A stretch of DNA of 63,253 nt from Hyphomicrobiales bacterium (GTDB taxonomy: Bacteria; Pseudomonadota; Alphaproteobacteria; Rhizobiales; Beijerinckiaceae). The notes under the pieces were generated by a model. It saw nothing but the letters and a program-made list of their open reading frames with translations, did not search any database and was not told the DNA's origin. Where the stretch lies: positions 3,380 to 66,632 of the forward strand of contig JAPLOW010000173.1 of the NCBI GenBank assembly GCA_026400555.1, in the 5' to 3' direction. Shown piece after piece: positions 16,565-24,504 of this stretch. Position numbers and translations under genes: made by a program. Every line of letters begins with the position of its first letter. Position 1 is the stretch's first letter.

Positions 16565-18340
16565 TCAGTTGGCCCGGCCGCCAATCAGCGGCGCGGCGGC
16601 GCCCGAACGCTCGAGAAGAACGCGGGCGTTGACCTGCACTGAAGGCTCAAGGAGCGGCCCCACGATCTCGAACGGGATCTGGCTGGCGCCATTGACCGAG
16701 AGCGCATGGCCTTCGACGCGGAACAGCCGCTCCAGCAGCGAGATCCGGCCTTCCAGTGCCAGCCGGTAGGATGTGCCGCTGACCTGGCCTTCGCCGATGG
16801 TCAGCGAGCCTCCACCCAGGATACCGGTGAAGCTCGCTTGATCGAAGCTTGTGCGTCCGCCGCGCCAGTCGCGCGCCACAGCCAGAGGCTGGCGGTCCAC
16901 CCGGCGCATCACGTCATTGAGGTTGGTGCCGGCGAAGTCCCCGTTGCGGGCCGTGAAGGCGATACGTCCGGACGCATTGGTGATCAGGTCCAGCGCGGTT
17001 CGCCCGCTGCTCTCGATCTGGTATTGTGCCGTTCCCGTTCCGCTCAGCAGCCGGCTGTCGGTGACGTCCGCGCTCATCACGCCAAGGTCGATGCGCTCGG
17101 CGGTCATCTGCGTGCGCAGGCCGATGCCGGATGCTGTCCGTTCAAGCGTCATCCGCCCCTTCATGGCGCCGCGATACATCCCGGCATTGGCAATCGATAG
17201 GTCCAGCCGCTGTTCCTTGGCCATGACCTGCACGGCAACGTCCGAAAGCGTGGCCCAGGGCAAGCGCACGCGCTGGAGGGATAATCGCACATCGACATCG
17301 TTTGCCATCAGGTCATCAACATCGATCGCGCCGCCCTGCGCGCTGTCCGCAAAGGCTCCCCATTGCGGCTCGATTCCCGCCTGCGGCCGGCCGACGTCGA
17401 GGCTCCTGCCCGCGAAGGTTCCGGACAGCAGCCAGCGGGCGTCGCGCTTGCGCCAGTCGAAAGCGCCCTCAAGCGTATCCGACCCGACCACAACGACGGC
17501 ATTGCGCATCTGCGCCCCGGCGGCATCAAGCTGCAGTGTGCCGCTGACGGTGGTCTTCCCGACAGGGATCGTGACGGGGCGGCCGGCCGACAGCCAGGAG
17601 GCCAGCCGCGCCACCGAAGGGACACTGGCCTGGAACTGGCCTTCAATCCGGGCCGGGGACGCTGCTGCGCCGGCAAGCGCCCTGCGCGACGCGAAATCAA
17701 CATCGAGCATGGCGGACCTGATCTTCGCCATTGGCAGGGTCGCCCGAGTGGCTGAGTTCGACGCGAAAGAGATGTCCACCAGTTCGCCGCGCCAGCGCGT
17801 CGAGCCGCTGGCCTCGACAGCGTCGCCGGCGTCGCGCGCCGAGATATCCAGCGCAATGTCCCGCGCGGCGGAAACAATGGTCCCTCCTTGCCGGAAGAAA
17901 ACGGAGCCGTTCTCCCGGACCGAGATGCGTGGCGTCCTTGGCAGGGCGCTCGCCGCCTCCGAGACAAGAAGGGCGATCGGGTCATAGCCCTCGCGCGGCA
18001 GGGCGACATCGACCTGCGGCGACACCAAGATCATGTGGTTGATCGCCACGCTTCCGGTCAACAGGCTCGCGAGGTTCAGATCGACCCGCAGGCGCGGCAC
18101 CTTGCCCTTGACCGTCCCGTCGGCGGTAGCAAATTCGACATTGTGAGCCACGATGCGCGGGGTGGGCAGCAGCGCGAAGGCGCCGTCACCGCCGGTCGTG
18201 ATTGTGAGCCCGAGATCGGTGGACAGCCGCCCGATCACGTAGCGCTCGAACGTCGTCTCCGCCAGCCGCCAAGGCTGGAGCGCCAGGGTCACCATAGCGG
18301 ATAGCGCAACAAGCCCGGCGAGATAGGCCGTCCGCTTCAT
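16565..18340 (-). CDS. AsmA family protein
   Basis: A 591-residue protein with one N-terminal membrane anchor (about 6-23) and a long periplasmic beta-rich region. AsmA-type features are the N-terminal TGGDGAFALLPTPRIVAHNVEF and the C-terminal part with LDLITNASGRIAFTARNGDF and GTNLNDVMRRV. AsmA-like proteins form lipid-conducting bridges or affect outer-membrane assembly; which role applies here is unknown. ATG 18340 starts the anchor; the frame can be extended only to a TTG at 18376. It is convergent with potC with six bases between stops. Confidence 0.82.
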   Translation of the reverse strand: MKRTAYLAGLVALSAMVTLALQPWRLAETTFERYVIGRLSTDLGLTITTGGDGAFALLPTPRIVAHNVEFATADGTVKGKVPRLRVDLNLASLLTGSVAINHMILVSPQVDVALPREGYDPIALLVSEAASALPRTPRISVRENGSVFFRQGGTIVSAARDIALDISARDAGDAVEASGSTRWRGELVDISFASNSATRATLPMAKIRSAMLDVDFASRRALAGAAASPARIEGQFQASVPSVARLASWLSAGRPVTIPVGKTTVSGTLQLDAAGAQMRNAVVVVGSDTLEGAFDWRKRDARWLLSGTFAGRSLDVGRPQAGIEPQWGAFADSAQGGAIDVDDLMANDVDVRLSLQRVRLPWATLSDVAVQVMAKEQRLDLSIANAGMYRGAMKGRMTLERTASGIGLRTQMTAERIDLGVMSADVTDSRLLSGTGTAQYQIESSGRTALDLITNASGRIAFTARNGDFAGTNLNDVMRRVDRQPLAVARDWRGGRTSFDQASFTGILGGGSLTIGEGQVSGTSYRLALEGRISLLERLFRVEGHALSVNGASQIPFEIVGPLLEPSVQVNARVLLERSGAAAPLIGGRAN

Positions 18341-18656
18341 GAACGAGTGAACCGTGATGTCATGGAAGAGTTTCAACCCATTCGAATGCCGGACGGACGC
18401 GGCCAGATTGACGGCGAAGACTCATACAAATTATTCCAAAAACACAATACAGTGTAAACCAGCTTGCGCGGGCGTCAAAGGCGAAATCTTGTGCTGGCGA
18501 CACGCCGGCCTGTGGACAAAACCTGAGGCGTCGTCTGTGCAGCCGTCAGGCCCCGACGCTGAGCGGACGCAATTCCGGTTGACTTCCGGACCATGACGGG
18601 TTGGAAGAGATGACCTTGTGCAAGCTGTTTTCTGTGAGAAACTGGATCTTACGATA
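18341..18656. promoter_or_regulatory. Divergent intergenic region asmA-like / scoA, with palindrome
   Basis: This 316-base gap separates two divergent genes and must hold promoters for both. The only structured element I see is a perfect 13-bp palindrome TTTCT-GTG-AGAAA at 18629-18641, 15 bases upstream of the scoA start, a position suited to an operator or a leader hairpin. An AT-rich stretch lies at about 18420-18460. No RNA gene or additional ORF is convincing. Confidence 0.4.
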
Positions 18657-19364
18657 ATGTCGAAGGTATATTCCGATGCAACCGCGGCGCTGGCCGGCGT
18701 TCTCCGCGACGACATGATGATCATGGCCGGCGGGTTCGGCCTGTGCGGCATTCCCGAAGCGTTGATCGCAGCCATTCACGAAAGCGGCGTGAAAGGGCTG
18801 ACCATCATCTCGAACAACGCCGGCGTCGACGGTATTGGCCTCGGCGTCTTGCTGGAGACCCGGCAGGTCCGCAAGATGATCAGCTCCTATGTCGGCGAGA
18901 ACAAGACCTTCGCCACGCAATATCTGGCTGGGGAGCTCGAGATCGAGTTCAACCCGCAGGGCACCCTGGCCGAGCGCATCCGCGCCGGCGGCGCCGGCAT
19001 TCCGGCCTTCTACACCAAGACCGGTGTCGGCACGCTCGTCGCGGAAGGCAAGGAAGAGCGCGCCTTCGGCGGCATGCGCTACATCATGGAGACCGGTCTG
19101 TTCGCAGACCTGGCGATTGTCCATGCCTGGAAGGGCGACACCGAGGGGAACCTCGTCTACCGCAAGACGGCGCGCAACTTCAATCCGATGATGGCGACGG
19201 CGGCAAAGGTCACGGTCGCGGAGGTCGAACATCTGGTCAACGCCGGCGAGATCGACCCCGACCACATGCACACGCCTGGAATTTACATCAAGCGCATGAT
19301 CAAGCTCGACAATCCGGTCAAGCGCATCGAGCAGCGCACCGTCCGCCAGCGCCCCGCCGCCTGA
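18657..19364 (+). CDS. scoA: 3-oxoacid CoA-transferase subunit A
   Basis: The 235-residue alpha subunit binds CoA in a transferase that activates acetoacetate (or another 3-oxoacid) with succinyl-CoA, feeding ketone bodies into the TCA cycle. The glycine-rich GGFGLCGIPEALI (about 22-34) is the CoA-transferase A signature, and the segment FNPQGTLAERIRAGGAGIPAF is characteristic of SCOT rather than of glutaconate or propionate enzymes. ATG 18657 is favoured over 18618 because MSKVY... is the family start. scoB follows after 33 bases in the same unit. Confidence 0.92.
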   Translation: MSKVYSDATAALAGVLRDDMMIMAGGFGLCGIPEALIAAIHESGVKGLTIISNNAGVDGIGLGVLLETRQVRKMISSYVGENKTFATQYLAGELEIEFNPQGTLAERIRAGGAGIPAFYTKTGVGTLVAEGKEERAFGGMRYIMETGLFADLAIVHAWKGDTEGNLVYRKTARNFNPMMATAAKVTVAEVEHLVNAGEIDPDHMHTPGIYIKRMIKLDNPVKRIEQRTVRQRPAA

Positions 19365-19397
19365 CATCCGCAACCCGAACCGCGAGGAGACAAGATC

Positions 19398-20054
19398 ATG
19401 GCATGGACCCGCGAGCAGATGGCCGCACGCGCCGCGCAGGAACTGGCTGACGGCTACTACGTCAACCTGGGGATCGGCATTCCCACATTGGTCTCGAACT
19501 ACATTCCGGCTGGCATGAACGTGCAGCTTCAGAGCGAGAACGGCATGCTCGGCATGGGTCCGTTTCCCTATGACGACGAGGTTGATCCCGACCTGATCAA
19601 CGCAGGCAAGCAGACGATCACCCAACTGCCGACCACGAGCTATTTCTCGTCCTCGGACTCCTTCGCGATGATCCGGGGCGGCCATATCGACCTGTCGATC
19701 CTTGGCGCGATGCAGGTGTCGCAAAACGGTGACCTCGCCAACTGGATGATCCCCGGCAAGATGGTCAAGGGCATGGGCGGCGCCATGGACCTCGTCGCCG
19801 GCGTCAAGAAGGTTGTCGTGGTCATGGAGCACGAGGCCAAGGGTGAATCAAAGCTGCTGAAGGCCTGCAACCTGCCGCTGACCGGCGCGGGTGTCGTTGA
19901 CATGGTCATCACTGACCTTGCCGTCTTCCTGATCGACAAGAAGAAGGGCGGCATGACACTCATCGAATTGGCCGATGGCGTGACCCTTGATGAGGTCAGG
20001 GCCAAGACGGATGCCGCGTTCAGCGTGGCGCTCGGGGACGCGAAGGCAGCCTGA
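19398..20054 (+). CDS. scoB: 3-oxoacid CoA-transferase subunit B
   Basis: The 218-residue beta subunit carries the catalytic glutamate in the motif [12 protein letters not shown], and the usual [15 protein letters not shown] before it. Together with ScoA it forms succinyl-CoA:3-ketoacid CoA-transferase. A GAGGAG-like ribosome site precedes the ATG. The gene is convergent with the iron permease gene; the 89-base gap has GC-rich sequence but no convincing terminator. Confidence 0.93.
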   Translation: MAWTREQMAARAAQELADGYYVNLGIGIPTLVSNYIPAGMNVQLQSENGMLGMGPFPYDDEVDPDLINAGKQTITQLPTTSYFSSSDSFAMIRGGHIDLSILGAMQVSQNGDLANWMIPGKMVKGMGGAMDLVAGVKKVVVVMEHEAKGESKLLKACNLPLTGAGVVDMVITDLAVFLIDKKKGGMTLIELADGVTLDEVRAKTDAAFSVALGDAKAA

Positions 20055-20143
20055 CAGGGCGCTTGCGGGTTCGCCGTTCGGTCGGGTCGCTGCGGTCGCC
20101 GAACCGGTCCTCGAAGACGGCGACGGTTGCGGGGCGTGGCCTC

Positions 20144-21859
20144 TCAATGGCGCTGACGCATGGCGCTCGTCAGCAGCAGCACCGGCAGGATGCCGATGAC
20201 GACAATGGCCAGCGCTGCCGTCGATGACTGCGCGAGCCGCTCATCGGAGGCGAGTTGGTAGGCCCTGATCGCCAGCGTGTCGAGGTTGAAGGGCCTGACG
20301 ATCAGCGTCGCTGGCAGTTCCTTCATCACATCGACAAAGACCACAAGGCCCGCGGTCAGCAGCGACCGGCGCAGCATTGGCGCGTGGATGCGCCCGGCGA
20401 GCGCGCCTTGCGTTGAGCCGAGCGTGCGCGCTGCATAATCCACGTTCATGCCAATGCGCGCGTAGCCCGCTTCGATCCCGCCTGTGGCGATGGCCAGAAA
20501 GCGGACAAGATAGGCGAACATCAGTGCCACCAGCGTGCCGCTAAAGAGCAATCCCGTCGAGATGCCAAAGCTGCCGCGCATGAACCGGTCAAGCGTGTTG
20601 TCGAACAGTCCGAGCGGCAGCAGGATTCCGACGGCAACGACAGTTCCCGGGATGGCGTAACCCAGCGTGGCGAAGCGCACGGCAAGGCGGGTGAGCGGCG
20701 AGGCCGAGACCCGCAGCGCATAGGCCAACAGCGCGCCAGCCGCCACCACGATCACGGCAGCCATTCCGGCCAGCATAAACGAGTTCGTGGCGTATTGGGC
20801 GAAACGCGCTCCGAACAGGGGATCGCCACCGCTCAGGTGCAGGCGCACCAGCAGGAAGGCGGGAACGGCGAAGCCGAGCAGTACAGGAAGCGCACATGCG
20901 GCCAGCGCCGCTGTGGCCGTCACCCCTCTCAGCGGCCGCGCGCCCAGAATACGCTCGCGCCGCGATGTCCGCGCGAAGCGTCGCGACCCGCGCGCCTGCC
21001 GCTCGAGCGCCGCCAGCACGAACACGAAGCACAGCAGCCCGATCGAGAGTTGCGCCGCAGCGATCCGGTCGCCCATGCCGAACCAGGTCCGGTAGATCAC
21101 GGTGGTGAAGGTGTGGATGCCAAAATACTCGACCGTACCGAAATCCGCGAGCGCCTCCATCAGCACCAGCGCGACGCCGGCGGCGACGGCAGGCCGGGCC
21201 AGGGGCAAGGCGATGCGCCAGAAGCTCTCCGACATGCTGCCGCCGAGCGTGCGTGATGCATCCATGGTGCAGGCCGACTGCTCGATGAAGGCCGAGCGCG
21301 CCAGCATGTAGACATACGGGTACAACACCAGCGTGAGCATCAGGCTGACGCCGCCGAGGTTGTGGATGTCCGGAAACCAGTAGTCTGCCTTCGACCAGCC
21401 GAACCAGGCGCGCAACGCCGACTGCACCGGACCCACGAATGCCAGCGCGTCGGTGTAGACGTATCCGATGATATAGGCCGGCATCGCCATGGGCAGAAGC
21501 AGCAGCCATTCCAGATGGCGCGAGCCCGGAAAGCGGAATGCCGTTACGAGCCAGGCTGTGATCACGCCAACGAAGGCAGTGCCGCTGCCCACCAGCAGGA
21601 TCAACCCGATCGTGTTGAGCACCGCCGCCGGCAGCACGGTGCGTGACAGATGCTGAAGGCTACCGGTGCCCGTCTGCGTCAGGCTCGCAGCAAGGCTGAG
21701 GAGCGGCAGCGCCACAATCAGCGCAACGGCCAGTGCCGTGAAGGTCAGCGGCGTCAGGCCGCGGCGCAGGCGCGCCACGACGCCGGTCCGCAACAGTTGC
21801 GGGCCGGGCAGGGCGGAGGTGGACATCGCGATCTGATCAGGCAAGGCGTTGGGCAGCAT
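20144..21859 (-). CDS. Ferric iron ABC transporter permease (FbpB/SfuB type)
   Basis: A 571-residue fused permease with about twelve spans, i.e. two BPD-transport domains in one chain, as in FbpB, SfuB and FutB. Two EAA-like loops are visible (ACTMDASRTLGGSMSESFWR and YARIGMNVDYAARTLGSTQG). It would move Fe(III) delivered by the binding protein across the inner membrane. The start ATG 21859 lies two bases after the fbpA stop; ATG 21826 is an alternative. No fbpC ATPase gene follows, so the partner must be encoded elsewhere. Confidence 0.88.
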   Translation of the reverse strand: MLPNALPDQIAMSTSALPGPQLLRTGVVARLRRGLTPLTFTALAVALIVALPLLSLAASLTQTGTGSLQHLSRTVLPAAVLNTIGLILLVGSGTAFVGVITAWLVTAFRFPGSRHLEWLLLLPMAMPAYIIGYVYTDALAFVGPVQSALRAWFGWSKADYWFPDIHNLGGVSLMLTLVLYPYVYMLARSAFIEQSACTMDASRTLGGSMSESFWRIALPLARPAVAAGVALVLMEALADFGTVEYFGIHTFTTVIYRTWFGMGDRIAAAQLSIGLLCFVFVLAALERQARGSRRFARTSRRERILGARPLRGVTATAALAACALPVLLGFAVPAFLLVRLHLSGGDPLFGARFAQYATNSFMLAGMAAVIVVAAGALLAYALRVSASPLTRLAVRFATLGYAIPGTVVAVGILLPLGLFDNTLDRFMRGSFGISTGLLFSGTLVALMFAYLVRFLAIATGGIEAGYARIGMNVDYAARTLGSTQGALAGRIHAPMLRRSLLTAGLVVFVDVMKELPATLIVRPFNLDTLAIRAYQLASDERLAQSSTAALAIVVIGILPVLLLTSAMRQRH

Positions 21860-21861
21860 GC

Positions 21862-22908
21862 CTATTTCCAGCCCGCCCGATCCATGATCTGCAGCGCCAG
21901 CGCATTGTTGCGGGCGAAGACCCCGGCATTGAGCTGGTCCGGCTTGAAGGAGCCGAAGCGGGCAATGGTCGCGGGCGGCGCCACGCCAGCCACCACCGGG
22001 TACTCGTCATTGCCGTCTGCGAGGAACCTCTGCGCCGGTTCAGAGACCAGATACTCAAGGAAGCGGACCGCCGCATGCGGGTTCTTCGAGGAGGCGCACA
22101 GGCCGCCGCCGGAGATGTTGATGTGCGTGCCGCGGCCGCCCTGGTTGGGAAAGAACACGGCAATCTTCTCAAGAACGGCCGCATCCGCTGGCTGCGGCTT
22201 CCGGATCGCGTTGCCGAGATAGTAAGTGTTGGCGATGGCAAGGTCGCCTTCACCGGCCGCGCAGGCCCGGAACTGGTCCGTGTCGCCACCGCGCGGCGGC
22301 CGCGCCATGTTGGCGACGATGCCGCGTGCCCAGGTTTCGGTCGCAGCCTCGCCGTTGGCTGCCAGGATCGAGCCAGTGAGCGACTGGTTGTAAATCGCGG
22401 TCGATGACCGGGTCAGTAATCTGCCTTTCCACTTCGGATTGGCGAGCTCCTCGTAGGTTGACAGCTCGGCCGGGCTGACCTTGTCCTTGTTGTACATGAT
22501 CACGCGGGCGCGGCTCGAAAACCCGAACCAGTAGCCGTTCGGATCACGCAGCGAGGCCGGAACGCGGCTGGCGAGGACCTCGGAATTGACCGGCGCGAGA
22601 AGCCCGAGTTCGCGCGCCCGTTCGATGCGGCCGGCATCGACCGACACGAACACATCAGCCGGGCTGTTGGCGCCTTCCGCGCGCATCCGCTCGATCAGCG
22701 CGTCCGGCGCGGCCTCGATCCGGTTGACGCGGATGCCGGTTCCCGTTGTAAAATTGGCATAGAGCGCCTCGTCCGTGTCGTAGTGGCGCGACGAATACAG
22801 GTTCAGGACCTGCGCCGCCTGCGCACGCACGATCGCGGGGGCGGTCAGGGCGACCGTCAGGCCGGCGGAGGTCGCCAGAAATTGGCGGCGGTTGGTCAAA
22901 GTGGACAT
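21862..22908 (-). CDS. fbpA: Ferric iron ABC transporter substrate-binding protein (FbpA type)
   Basis: This 348-residue periplasmic protein captures Fe(III). It has a twin-arginine-like signal (NRRQFLATSAGLTVALTAPA) and the C-terminal iron-binding motif ANTYYLGN with paired tyrosines. LNLYSSRHYDTDEALYANF is the family's N-lobe start. ATG 22908 is chosen because a GGAGATCACG ribosome site sits just before it; an upstream frame to 22935 would cross that site. The leader holds the 17-bp palindrome at 22926-22942 that recurs before sufA and sufB. Confidence 0.92.
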   Translation of the reverse strand: MSTLTNRRQFLATSAGLTVALTAPAIVRAQAAQVLNLYSSRHYDTDEALYANFTTGTGIRVNRIEAAPDALIERMRAEGANSPADVFVSVDAGRIERARELGLLAPVNSEVLASRVPASLRDPNGYWFGFSSRARVIMYNKDKVSPAELSTYEELANPKWKGRLLTRSSTAIYNQSLTGSILAANGEAATETWARGIVANMARPPRGGDTDQFRACAAGEGDLAIANTYYLGNAIRKPQPADAAVLEKIAVFFPNQGGRGTHINISGGGLCASSKNPHAAVRFLEYLVSEPAQRFLADGNDEYPVVAGVAPPATIARFGSFKPDQLNAGVFARNNALALQIMDRAGWK

Positions 22909-22925
22909 CGTGATCTCCATGCTTC

Positions 22926-22942
22926 GCGGGTTCAAGGCCCGC
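22926..22942 (-). promoter_or_regulatory. Shared iron/Fe-S leader palindrome, copy before fbpA
   Basis: On the coding strand the sequence is GCGGGCCTTGAACCCGC: a 5-bp stem GCGGG/CCCGC around the 7-base loop CCTTGAA. It ends 17 nt before the fbpA ATG, just upstream of the ribosome site. Identical or near-identical copies lie at 42391-42407 (sufA) and 48915-48931 (sufB). Confidence 0.75.
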
Positions 22943-23029
22943 GATTCCGGGCTCGGCGTTTGACACCGTTCGCTTTGTTAGGCGCGCAGTCGCGGCGCGG
23001 TCAATAAAAAAGTGATATAAAACAATAAC

Positions 23030-23045
23030 TTGTAGAAATTCTAAA
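23030..23045. promoter_or_regulatory. AT-rich palindrome upstream of fbpA
   Basis: TAGAA-A-TTCTA sits in an AT-rich island (about 23005-23045) about 122 bases upstream of the fbpA ATG; with flanks it reads TTGTAGAAATTCTAAA. It resembles half-sites of Irr or Fur-family operators, but the spacing is shorter than in the Irr box. A role in iron control is likely from position, not proven. Confidence 0.4.
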
Positions 23046-23135
23046 CTGCGCGCGGCGCCGCGCCCAATTTTGAACCGGTCAAAGCACGGCGCAAAGGCAA
23101 GCCAGATCAGCCGCTTGCGCGCGATGTCGCAGGCA

Positions 23136-23164
23136 AACAGAAAGGCCGGGCAGGAGCCCGGCCT
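23136..23164 (-). terminator. Intrinsic terminator of the DUF2865 gene
   Basis: AGGCCGGGC (23143-23151) and GCCCGGCCT (23156-23164) form a 9-bp stem with loop AGGA. In the direction of the DUF2865 gene it is followed by TTTCTGTTT. It lies 25 bases beyond the stop codon. Confidence 0.85.
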
Positions 23165-23188
23165 CGTCGAGAATCATACAGCTGGTTG

Positions 23189-24340
23189 TCAGCGCCGGGA
23201 CAGATCGATGACACGGGCCGGCGTGGTGCGTGTGGTCGGTTGGCCATTGGCGTTCTCGAGGCGCACGCCCCCGCTCACAATGTCGACCGCGCGGTTGCCA
23301 GACAGGGCGTTGGCCTCGCGCACGCGTGTGATGCGCTGGACTTCGCGGCGCAGGCTCTCCTCGCGGCTGACCCCGACGACATGGTCGATCTGCTTGCGAG
23401 TCGACTCGGACAAGGCCGCCGATGAGCGGAAATCGCGGAAATTCGCGGCTGTGAACGGATAGCTGGTCGAGCCAATGAAGACCCGCGGCCGGCCATTGAC
23501 CATGACCGTGTCACCGGCCCGCAGCGTGAAATCTTTCAGCAGCGATACGGTGCGTGCCCCGTTGCGGGGGCGGGCGCAAGCCGGATCGATCGATGTCTGG
23601 TAGGCATAGGCCATGGGCAACGAGCGATAGGTCTTGCCGTCGCTGCCGACCGCCTCGTCAATCGTACCGGCGCCTGCGGCGACGCGCATCACCCGCGTCG
23701 GCACATCGGGGAAGATCGCGCGGCAGAGCGCCTCGTGGCCGACCAGCTCGGCGTTGTCGCGAATGTAGCCCAACGGGTACTGGTAGCCATCGCACAGCCG
23801 CACGCAGATCGAGCGCGGAACGTCAGCCGCCCCCGATACGGTGTCCAGCGCTGCGCTGACGGCGGTCTTGGCCTGTTGCTTGTTCCGGTCAGCGCGCCGC
23901 GTCCGGTCCTGCTCGTGTCCGGTCGGATGGAACGGGTTCAACCGGAAGTCAGGGAAGGCGACGCGGTTCTGTGGGGTTATGGCCGCGAGCGGCTGGAACA
24001 CAACGCTGCGCTGCGCGGCATAGCTGCTGGCCGAGGTATAGGCCTGGGCAGGGACAGCCTGTTCGCGGCGGCCCCGTCCATCGCTGCGAAAGGTCTCGTA
24101 CATGTCGAGGCGATCACTGGCCTGCACGAGGGAGACACCGAGCACTGCGCCGCCGACGCCTACCGTGACGCCCAGCGCTGCAAGTGCTGCCAGCTTCACC
24201 GCGCGGGAGCGGCTGGCGGCAACAGTAGCGTCCAGATAGCGGGCGCGGAGCGTCAGGAGGAGAGGGGTACAAACCTGCGGCTGGCTGGCAGGAACGGCAA
24301 GAAACGAGCTCTCGTCACGGACAGACCGCTCACGCAGCAT
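23189..24340 (-). CDS. DUF2865 domain protein
   Basis: The 383-residue protein has one membrane span (about 50-72) and a periplasmic domain with the DUF2865 pattern SICVRLCDGYQYPLGYI and the later YQTSIDPACARP, four cysteines that may form disulfides. The role of DUF2865 is unknown; it is largely restricted to Hyphomicrobiales. It has its own terminator and ATG 24340. It is not in an operon with fbpA or the RND pump genes. Confidence 0.8.
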   Translation of the reverse strand: MLRERSVRDESSFLAVPASQPQVCTPLLLTLRARYLDATVAASRSRAVKLAALAALGVTVGVGGAVLGVSLVQASDRLDMYETFRSDGRGRREQAVPAQAYTSASSYAAQRSVVFQPLAAITPQNRVAFPDFRLNPFHPTGHEQDRTRRADRNKQQAKTAVSAALDTVSGAADVPRSICVRLCDGYQYPLGYIRDNAELVGHEALCRAIFPDVPTRVMRVAAGAGTIDEAVGSDGKTYRSLPMAYAYQTSIDPACARPRNGARTVSLLKDFTLRAGDTVMVNGRPRVFIGSTSYPFTAANFRDFRSSAALSESTRKQIDHVVGVSREESLRREVQRITRVREANALSGNRAVDIVSGGVRLENANGQPTTRTTPARVIDLSRR

Positions 24341-24504
24341 AGTGTTACTCCAAACATAACAAATAACTCTGCCGCATTCCCTTCTTAGCCAGAAATTTCA
24401 GATGAGCCAATAGTTCTCGCTGTACTGGATTTAAACATTATTAATCTCTCGAACGGGCCATAGAGTCCGGTCTTGAGGTTTGAAGCGCCGATCGTACAGC
24501 CCTG

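Noticed and set aside
23030-23045. Irr box (ICE) upstream of fbpA
   Set aside because: The half-sites TAGAA and TTCTA are separated by one base, not by the spacing of TTAGAA-N3-TTCTAA, so I list it only as an unassigned palindrome.
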